DNA of 64,000 nucleotides. It comes from Cryptosporangium arvum DSM 44712 (GTDB taxonomy: Bacteria; Actinomycetota; Actinomycetes; Mycobacteriales; Cryptosporangiaceae). The stretch's first letter is position 1. The number at the start of each line of letters is the position of its first letter. The notes beneath the pieces were generated by a model. The model ran no database searches, was not told the origin of the DNA, and saw only the letters and a list, made by a program, of their open reading frames with translations. The translations under genes and the position numbers were made by a program. The stretch is taken from positions 3,410,001-3,474,000 of the forward strand of contig NZ_KK073874.1 of NCBI RefSeq assembly GCF_000585375.1, given 5' to 3'. This document shows, in pieces, positions 58,442 through 64,000 of the stretch.

Positions 58442-61240
58442 TCACAGCCGGGCCGTGCCTTCCGCGCGCAGCGCATCCGCCAGGTCACGCCGGGACCGGA
58501 CGCCGCGCTTCAGGAACACCTTGCGGAGGTGGTACTCCACCGTCCGGACGCTAAGAAACAGGCGGGCGGCAATCTCGCGGTTCGACAGGCCGTCCGCAAC
58601 CAGGCGCGCCACGTTCGCCTCCTGCACCGTCAACGCGTCGCCGGGATCGACCAGGCGGCTCAGGGCCGTTTCCCCGGTCGCTTCGAGTTCGCGGCGTGCC
58701 CGCGCGGCGAACGCGGCCGCGCCACGACCGGACAGCAACTCGTACGCGGTGCGGAGTTCGCCCCGGGCATCGATGCGGCGGCGACGGCGGCGCAGCCATT
58801 CCCCGTAGGCCAGCCGAGCGCGGCCCTCGTACACAGCGAGACCACCCCGCCGGTAGCGTTCGACCGCTTCGCGGTGGTGGGCCTCGGCGTCGGCCGGATC
58901 GCTGGTCAGCGCCCGGCCGGCCGCGAGCATGCCCAGCGCCCAGTCCCCGCCGACCGGCTCGGTGAGTGCGGTGAGCTCAGCGAGCGCGCGGTCGGCGATG
59001 GCTCGGTCGCCGACCCGCACCGCCGCCTCGACCAGTTCGGCCAGGATGCGTGAGCTGTAGGTGAGCAGGTGGATCTGATCCAACTCCCCACGGCCGACCC
59101 GCAACACGTCCTCCGGGTTGCCGACACCATTGGCCAGAATCGCCTCGGCGAAGTTGGCGATGGTCGGCGTGACCAGGTCTCCCGCGGCGACGTTCTGCCG
59201 GAGCTCACTGGCCAACCGCGACACGGTCCCGGTGTCTCCGCGCCAGGCCGCGGTCAGCAACCGGTGGGTCCGCCGGAACGGGTGCCCGATCGCGTCTTTG
59301 ATCACGTCGATCTCGTCCGCGATGAGTTCGGCCTCGGCGAGTCGGCCCTGCGCCAACCGGGCGGCGCCGGCGTACGACAGGACCAGCGGAAGCACGGTCA
59401 GCTGCCCGTCGGCACGCGCCAGCCCGACGTGCCGATCGGACAAGGTCCACAGCGCGTCCACGTCCCAGGTTTCGATGGCGGCGTTGCTGTCCAGGCCGGC
59501 CGATCGGGAGGGGATGAGGGGCGCGGACGCGTCGATGAGGCCGGCCACGGCGCGGCGGAGCACTGGGATCGCCTCCGCGCGTTTTCCGAGCCCGATCAGC
59601 GCGCGGCCACGCAGCAACAGGTCCATCGGGTGAGTGGAGTCGGCGTCGGTCGCGTCGAACACCGCCCGGCAGAGATCGCTGAAGGGGACATCACCTGTGC
59701 CGGGATCAGACCGTGTACCTCCGAGTGTGTACTGCGCGATGAACAGAGCCTCGTAATGCGCTTTGCGCACGAAGTCCGCGTCGTGGACGTCTGGCCAACT
59801 CGCAGCGGCCAGGATCTCACGCACGACTCTCGGGCTCCGGCGCCGGGCGAAGTCGGCCTGCGCACGGAGGAGCGCGACCTGGGCCGTGCCGATCGGATCG
59901 AGGGCATCGGCCGGCAGGACGCTCAGCAACCGCTCGGCGGCCTCCGGGGCGCCGGCTTCGAGTTTGGCCCGCGACGCGGCCAGCAGCCGGCGTGCCCGGT
60001 CGGCCGGCCTGGGGGTGAGAGCGGCCGCCCGCTCCAAGAACGCCGCGGCCGCGGCGACGCCTCCGCGACCCCGTGCCCGCACGGCCGATTCCTCCAGCAC
60101 CCCGGCGATCTCCTCGTCCGGCTCGACCGCGGCCTGGCCGCGGTGCCAGGCACGCCGGTCCGGATCGAGTTCGACCGGTGTCGCTTCGGCGAGTGCGGCG
60201 TGTGCTCGGCGCCGGTCGGGCGGTGACGCGGTGCGATAGATCGCCGAACGGATCAACGGGTGCCGGAAACCGACACGTGTACCGAGGGTGAGCGCGCCGG
60301 AGCGTTCGGCCTCGTCGATCGCGTCCGGGCTCAATGACAGCCCACGGACCGCCGCCCGGAGCAGCTGAGGATCGCCGGTCGGGTCCGCTGCGGCCACCAG
60401 CAGTACCCGGCGGGCGGCCTCCGGCAGGCTGCCGAGTTGATCCAGCAGACTCTTTTCGATCCGGGTGGTCAGCGTCGTATTCCCCGCGACCGTGTAGCCC
60501 CCGGCGATCTCGGTGGGGCTCAGAGCCGACGGCAGTTCATGCAGCGCGAGCGGATTCCCGCGTGCCTCGGAGACGAGGCGGTCTCGGACCCGCGCGTCGA
60601 TCCGGCCGGGCAGAACCTGGGCCAATAGCCCGCGGGCGTCGTCGTCGTTCAGACTGGGCACGGCCAACTCGGGAAGTCCGCGGAACGTCGCGTCGACCGT
60701 TCGCATCACAAAGACCAGCACGACGCCTTCGGAACCCAACCGGCGGGCGCTGAAGGCCAGGGCTTGTCGGGAAGCGTCGTCGAGCCACTGCGTGTCGTCG
60801 ATCAAGCAACAGATCGGTCCCTCGACGGCCACCTCGGTGAGGAGCCCGAGAACGGCCACACCGATGAGAAAAGGGCTCGGGGCGTCACCGGTGCGTAGGC
60901 CGAGTGCTCTCTCCAGCGCGTCGCGCTGAGGGGCTGGTAGACCGGCAGCCCGATCGAGCATTCCCGCGGTCAGCTGATGCAGGCCGGCGTAGGGCAGCTC
61001 CATCTCCGATTCGACGCCGACCGTGCGCTCGACCCGCATCCTGGTCGTGAACCGGCCGAGTGCCGCCTCGGCGAGCGCGGTCTTGCCGATGCCCGGATCG
61101 CCGTGCACCACCAGGGCTGCGCTGTTACCGGCGCGGGCGTCGTCGAGGAGCTTGCGGACGACCTCCAGTTCCGCGACGCGGCCCCGCAGCTCCGACCCGG
61201 TCGAGGGGGCCACGTCAAGTCGCCGGTTCCACTCAACCAC
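58442..61240 (-). CDS. LAL-type LuxR regulator (LAL-D, close paralogue of LAL-A)
   Basis: About 932 residues. Walker A VHGDPGIGKTALAE, Walker B ICCLIDDTQWLDDASRQ, VFVMRTVDATF, a long helical middle and the C-terminal HTH LTVQEANVARLVADGLSNRE, IAARLFLSVRTVEYHLRKVF. It is intact at every site where LAL-C is deleted. The GTG start (VVEWNRRLDV) sits within the second 14-bp repeat exactly as in LAL-A; about 90 codons of open frame upstream are excluded. Divergent from a remnant of a LAL-B-like gene. Confidence 0.92.
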   Translation of the reverse strand: MVEWNRRLDVAPSTGSELRGRVAELEVVRKLLDDARAGNSAALVVHGDPGIGKTALAEAALGRFTTRMRVERTVGVESEMELPYAGLHQLTAGMLDRAAGLPAPQRDALERALGLRTGDAPSPFLIGVAVLGLLTEVAVEGPICCLIDDTQWLDDASRQALAFSARRLGSEGVVLVFVMRTVDATFRGLPELAVPSLNDDDARGLLAQVLPGRIDARVRDRLVSEARGNPLALHELPSALSPTEIAGGYTVAGNTTLTTRIEKSLLDQLGSLPEAARRVLLVAAADPTGDPQLLRAAVRGLSLSPDAIDEAERSGALTLGTRVGFRHPLIRSAIYRTASPPDRRRAHAALAEATPVELDPDRRAWHRGQAAVEPDEEIAGVLEESAVRARGRGGVAAAAAFLERAAALTPRPADRARRLLAASRAKLEAGAPEAAERLLSVLPADALDPIGTAQVALLRAQADFARRRSPRVVREILAAASWPDVHDADFVRKAHYEALFIAQYTLGGTRSDPGTGDVPFSDLCRAVFDATDADSTHPMDLLLRGRALIGLGKRAEAIPVLRRAVAGLIDASAPLIPSRSAGLDSNAAIETWDVDALWTLSDRHVGLARADGQLTVLPLVLSYAGAARLAQGRLAEAELIADEIDVIKDAIGHPFRRTHRLLTAAWRGDTGTVSRLASELRQNVAAGDLVTPTIANFAEAILANGVGNPEDVLRVGRGELDQIHLLTYSSRILAELVEAAVRVGDRAIADRALAELTALTEPVGGDWALGMLAAGRALTSDPADAEAHHREAVERYRRGGLAVYEGRARLAYGEWLRRRRRRIDARGELRTAYELLSGRGAAAFAARARRELEATGETALSRLVDPGDALTVQEANVARLVADGLSNREIAARLFLSVRTVEYHLRKVFLKRGVRSRRDLADALRAEGTARL

Positions 61241-61298
61241 AGATGCGAACGCCCTGAGCCGGCTGCGTAACCACGCACGCGAACATGAACGAACCCTA
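61237..61298 (-). promoter_or_regulatory. LAL-D promoter with tandem 14-bp repeat
   Basis: Top strand CCACAGATGCGAAC (61237-61250) and CCACGCACGCGAAC (61271-61284) are 34 bases apart. Read leftward, a -10-like TAGGGT (61293-61298) lies eight bases before the first copy, and the second copy contains the start codon. Spacing and surrounding bases (GGTTCGTTC, CCCCGGCGT) match the LAL-A promoter. Confidence 0.6.
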
Positions 61299-61325
61299 TC
61301 TACGCCGGGGCGCTCCTGCGACGCG

Positions 61326-61541
61326 ATGTCCATGGTCGGCCGAGAGGTCGAGCTGGCCTTGATGAACGAGTTGTTGGACGATCGCGATGTTCTGGGCGCG
61401 GCTGCGCACGGGCTTCGACCTGGATGCCGACGAGATCTGCGACGCGTTCGACCGCGCCGTGGGCACCGTGCTCGCTCGTCTGCCCGAGGCGACGTGGGCG
61501 CAGCCATGACCGAGGGCGGCGCGGGGCGGGTGCAGCGGTGA
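61326..61541 (+). pseudogene. remnant of a LAL-B-like gene joined to another gene's 3' end
   Basis: The first ~22 codons (MSMVGREVELALMNELLDDRDV) match the opening of LAL ATPases (compare VGREAELAVIDEVLN of LAL-B). The frame then becomes nonsense. From 61387 a different frame encodes about 40 coding-like residues (FWARLRTGFDLDADEICDAF and onward to EATWAQP) ending at 61509; this looks like the C-terminus of an unrelated enzyme that I cannot name. So a divergent LAL partner was deleted almost entirely. The first frame ends at 61541, overlapping the TetR start as GTGA. Confidence 0.6.
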
Positions 61542-62098
61542 CCCCGGCGCTGAGTGGCACGCAGCCGGCGATCCTCGCCGCCTACGCCGAGCTGATCGAG
61601 GAGGTGGGCAGCGACGACGTGTCCAACCGGGCCATCGGGCGCCGGGCCGGTATCGGCGAGCGCACGGTGTTCCGCAACTTCCCGACGCGTGTCGACCTAC
61701 TGCTGGCGACCGCGGCGTGGATCGAGGCGACGCTGTTCGCCCGGGAGGAGTCGGCCTCGATCTTCGACGTCCCACTGGCGATCCGCGACGCGATGCAGCG
61801 GTACGACGCGCGGCCGGAGCTCGCGCACGTCGTCGCCGAGACCGCGATGCGCGGTGTGAGCGGCGCGGCGCCGTCACCAGGCCGGGCGCAGCTCGAGCGG
61901 CTGCTGGACGCCGAGGTGCCGTCCCTCGGCGCGGCGGAGCGCCGGTCGGTCGTCGCGGCGCTGTCACACCTGGACTCCGCCGGGGCCCGGGTGACGTTCC
62001 GCCGCGAGTTCGGGATGGACCGGCGTGACATCGCCGACGCCGCCGCGTGGGCGGCGGAGGCGGCGCTCGACACGATCCGCGACCGCGCCGCCCCGTAG
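61538..62098 (+). CDS. TetR-family transcriptional regulator
   Basis: About 186 residues from the GTG at 61538 (VTPALSGTQPAILAAYAEL). The HTH is DVSNRAIGRRAGIGERTVFR, FPTRVDLLLA. The C-terminal domain is helical with many Ala/Arg residues. Alternative earlier starts overlap the remnant. It converges on the carrier-protein ligase gene with eight bases between, so its own target may be that operon or something outside. Ligand unknown. Confidence 0.82.
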   Translation: MTPALSGTQPAILAAYAELIEEVGSDDVSNRAIGRRAGIGERTVFRNFPTRVDLLLATAAWIEATLFAREESASIFDVPLAIRDAMQRYDARPELAHVVAETAMRGVSGAAPSPGRAQLERLLDAEVPSLGAAERRSVVAALSHLDSAGARVTFRREFGMDRRDIADAAAWAAEAALDTIRDRAAP

Positions 62099-62106
62099 CG
62101 GGGGAC

Positions 62107-62907
62107 CTACGACAGCAGCGACCGGACCTCGGGCGGCCACCCGGACACGTCGTCGCCGTGGCGTCGGCGCAGGGCGAGCACGACGCGGTCGAGACCGAAC
62201 GCCAGGCACGAGCTGTGCGCCGTACCGGCGTCGGCGTCGGCGATGCCGAACACCTCCCCGAAGTGTTCCTTGTGGTAGTTGACCGACGCGATCGCCTGCA
62301 CGAGACCGTCGTCGACCTCGGCGGTGAACTCCGACTTGAGCCCCTGCGACCGTTGCGTCGACGCCAGCAGCACCCCGGTCCGGCCGAAGAACGGGTCGTT
62401 GGCGGCGACGACGTTGATGCCGAGCCCCAGCTCCCGCAGCCATCCGGCGGCACCGGTCAGCGTGCGGTCGCGCCACTCCTCGACCGCGCCGGCCGGGCCG
62501 AGGCACACCACTTCGTACATGCGGAACGACCGCAGCCGCCCGGTCTCGCTGGTCGCCTCGCCGCGGTAACACGCGGCCTCGACGCTGGCGACGACCGGCG
62601 ACGCCAGCGCGCGGTCGGCGAACACGGGATAGAGGTGGTGGCAGGCGGCCGCGGTGAGCACGAGGTCGGTGGCGGCGACGGGCCCGCCCTGCGGTGCGCC
62701 GTACACCGACCCCAGCAACTGCGGGAACGACTCCGGGTAACCCACCAGCTCGACGACGCGGCGGTCGATCACCGGTGGCGCGACGAAATGCTCCACGCAA
62801 GGGCCGAAGCGCCGGTCGATACCCCTTCGCAACCCGTCGACCAGCTCGGCCTCGGACCGCGGCGTCAGCCGGACGCCGGGAGTGCCCAGCGTGCTGGACG
62901 TCGTCAC
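62107..62907 (-). CDS. amino acid:[carrier protein] ligase-like protein (class II aaRS homologue)
   Basis: About 266 residues. The C-terminal motif SCLAFGLDRVVLAL is class II synthetase motif 3, and the segment CYRGEATSETGRLRSFRMYE contains motif 2 with its Arg residues. Cys113, an acidic EEW near 143-145 and Cys234 occupy positions like the zinc ligands (Cys-Glu-Cys) of the atypical seryl-tRNA-synthetase-like aa:CP ligases described from Bradyrhizobium. These lack the tRNA-binding domain and load an amino acid (Gly or Ala in the known cases) onto a carrier protein phosphopantetheine. No carrier protein is visible in the window; it may lie beyond the right edge. The start overlaps the next gene's stop as ATGA. 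Confidence 0.85.
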   Translation of the reverse strand: MTTSSTLGTPGVRLTPRSEAELVDGLRRGIDRRFGPCVEHFVAPPVIDRRVVELVGYPESFPQLLGSVYGAPQGGPVAATDLVLTAAACHHLYPVFADRALASPVVASVEAACYRGEATSETGRLRSFRMYEVVCLGPAGAVEEWRDRTLTGAAGWLRELGLGINVVAANDPFFGRTGVLLASTQRSQGLKSEFTAEVDDGLVQAIASVNYHKEHFGEVFGIADADAGTAHSSCLAFGLDRVVLALRRRHGDDVSGWPPEVRSLLS

Positions 62908-64000
62908 CGTGCGCCGCCGGACATCAGCAGCATCTGGGAGTTGGCCGCGACCAGGCGGCTGTTGCCGATCATCACCGGACCCGACAGCACGTCACGCATG
63001 ATGCGGGCGACGGAGTACGGGCCGGCCTCGCCGAACCCGGCCAGGCCGCAGACGCCGAGCGCGAGCCGGACGACGTCGACAGCGCCCTCGGACACGCCGA
63101 TCTTCAGGTCGTTGAGTTCGACGGTGAGCGCCAGGGTCGGCTCCTCGTCGCCGACGAGGACCGGGTCGGCGGCGAGCGTCGCCGCGGTCAGCTGCGCCTT
63201 GAGCCCGGCCAGCCGGACGTGCGCGAGGCCGAGGTTGGGGTTGTCCGCGACGGCGGGGCCGCGGCTCTTGGCCCGGCTGGCCCGGATCGCCCGGTCGACG
63301 GCCTCGGTCGCGAGCCCCACCCAGATGGCCGCCCACAGCAGGTGCGACATCGGCACCATCGTGCGGGCCGCGATGTCGCGGAACGGCACCGGGAGGATCT
63401 GGTCCTGGTCGAAGACCATGTCGAGGTGGAAGGCCGGGCTGCAGGTGCCGCGCATCCCCAGCGTGTTCCACGTGCCGGTCTGCTCCAGTGTGGTCTGTTC
63501 CCGGCTGACCAGCACGGAGACCTGGTTACCGGCCACCGCGCCCTCGTCGGCGCGCGCGGTCACCAGGTAACCCTGGGAGTGGGCGCCGTAGGACACCGCG
63601 CTGGCCTGCTTCACCAGCGTGTGCGATCCGCCCTCGCCACCGCCCACCCCGGCCCGGCTGCTGCGCAGGTCGCCGCCGATGCCCGGCTCGCTCGCCACCG
63701 ACGAGACCAGCCACTGCTCGTCGATCGACCGCTTCACCATCGCCGATTCGGGATGATGGCGGACCATGCAGGCGAGGTGGATCTGGTGCATCGCCCACAC
63801 CATCGCGGTCGCGCCGCAGGCGCGGGCGAGCCGGGTGGAGATCGTGACCAGCTCGGCCGGGTTCAGGCCCAGGCCACCCATCTCGACCGGCGCCGCGGCG
63901 TTGAGCAGGTTGCCTTCGCGCAGCGCGGCCACCGCCTCGGACGGGAAGCGGGCGTCGCGGTCGACCTCCGCCGCCGCCTCGGCGGCCCGGTCCGCGGCGT
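62904..64000 (-). CDS. acyl-CoA dehydrogenase-like flavoprotein (5' end outside window)
   Basis: At least 365 residues, open to the window edge. VEMGGLGLNPAELVTISTRLAR, LVSSVASEPGIGGDLRSS (the FAD/substrate loop), WNTLGMRGTCSPAFHLDMVF and a C-terminal four-helix domain (LGLAHVRLAGLKAQLTAATL) fit the acyl-CoA dehydrogenase superfamily, in the branch used by carrier-protein-linked oxidation. I could not place the catalytic base. The stop overlaps the start of the aa:CP ligase gene, so the two are co-translated. It probably oxidises an aminoacyl or acyl group while bound to a carrier protein (inference). Confidence 0.85.
   Translation of the reverse strand, partial: AADRAAEAAAEVDRDARFPSEAVAALREGNLLNAAAPVEMGGLGLNPAELVTISTRLARACGATAMVWAMHQIHLACMVRHHPESAMVKRSIDEQWLVSSVASEPGIGGDLRSSRAGVGGGEGGSHTLVKQASAVSYGAHSQGYLVTARADEGAVAGNQVSVLVSREQTTLEQTGTWNTLGMRGTCSPAFHLDMVFDQDQILPVPFRDIAARTMVPMSHLLWAAIWVGLATEAVDRAIRASRAKSRGPAVADNPNLGLAHVRLAGLKAQLTAATLAADPVLVGDEEPTLALTVELNDLKIGVSEGAVDVVRLALGVCGLAGFGEAGPYSVARIMRDVLSGPVMIGNSRLVAANSQMLLMSGGAR

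Noticed and set aside
58442-61507. LAL-D starting about 90 codons upstream of 61240
   Set aside because: The extra residues are Arg-rich noise over the divergent control region; the paralogue supports the GTG at 61240.
1-64000. CRISPR arrays, tRNA genes, insertion sequences with terminal repeats
   Set aside because: No regularly spaced repeats, cloverleaf-like sequences or intact transposase genes were seen; only a recombinase fragment at 28274-28450.

Overview
The window is high-GC DNA with strong G/C preference at third codon positions, GTG starts, ATGA/GTGA stop-start overlaps, several apparently leaderless promoters and many large LuxR-type ATPase regulators. Together with three mycofactocin-coupled short-chain dehydrogenases (SDRs) this points to a soil actinomycete. 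The genus cannot be fixed from the sequence alone. I saw no tRNA, rRNA, CRISPR array, intact transposase or replication origin.

Left part, about 1-22.8 kb. After a LuxR 3' end, an unrecognised (perhaps frameshifted) gene, an SDR and a CGNR-type zinc-finger protein comes a large catabolic island. It is organised around a 320-bp divergent promoter region (8107-8426). The leftward arm (8106 down to 2398) holds a LysR regulator and four coupled enzymes: amidohydrolase, metallo-beta-lactamase-fold hydrolase, fumarylacetoacetate-hydrolase-family protein and acyl-CoA synthetase. The rightward arm (8427-22762) holds an alpha/beta hydrolase, a ribose-type ABC importer (separate permease, lipoprotein, and an ATPase-ATPase-permease fusion), a second acyl-CoA ligase, a fused E1 alpha-beta 2-oxoacid dehydrogenase, an XRE-cupin regulator and five SDRs, three of them mycofactocin-coupled. 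It reads as uptake and stepwise oxidation of an unidentified small organic compound, with the dehydrogenases relying on a mycofactocin system encoded elsewhere.

Middle and right part, about 22.8-61.5 kb. This is a regulator-rich accessory region. It has four intact or near-intact large LuxR ATPases (LAL type) plus a fifth that is badly deleted and a sixth reduced to its N-terminus. It also has an AfsR/SARP protein, a gutted SigB/F-type sigma factor, a C-terminally short ECF sigma factor, AraC, MerR and TetR regulators, and stress or redox enzymes: universal stress protein, SdhA-like flavoprotein, type II NADH dehydrogenase, FAD monooxygenase and several alpha/beta hydrolases. One of these hydrolases has fluoroacetate-dehalogenase-like residues.

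The most notable signal is a 31-bp promoter box found seven times between 30.4 and 53.2 kb, always upstream of a gene. It has two CACT repeats exactly 11 bp apart, followed at fixed distance by a TAGCGT-like -10. That is the layout of SARP-controlled promoters, and an AfsR/SARP gene lies between the box pairs. I infer a local, probably stress-related, regulon. A second theme is gene decay: at least six genes carry deletions or frameshifts, and two truncations end at or near one of these boxes.

Right edge, 61.5-64 kb. A TetR gene faces an amino acid:[carrier protein] ligase homologue translationally coupled to an acyl-CoA-dehydrogenase-like protein that runs off the window. This may be the start of a carrier-protein-bound amino acid pathway.
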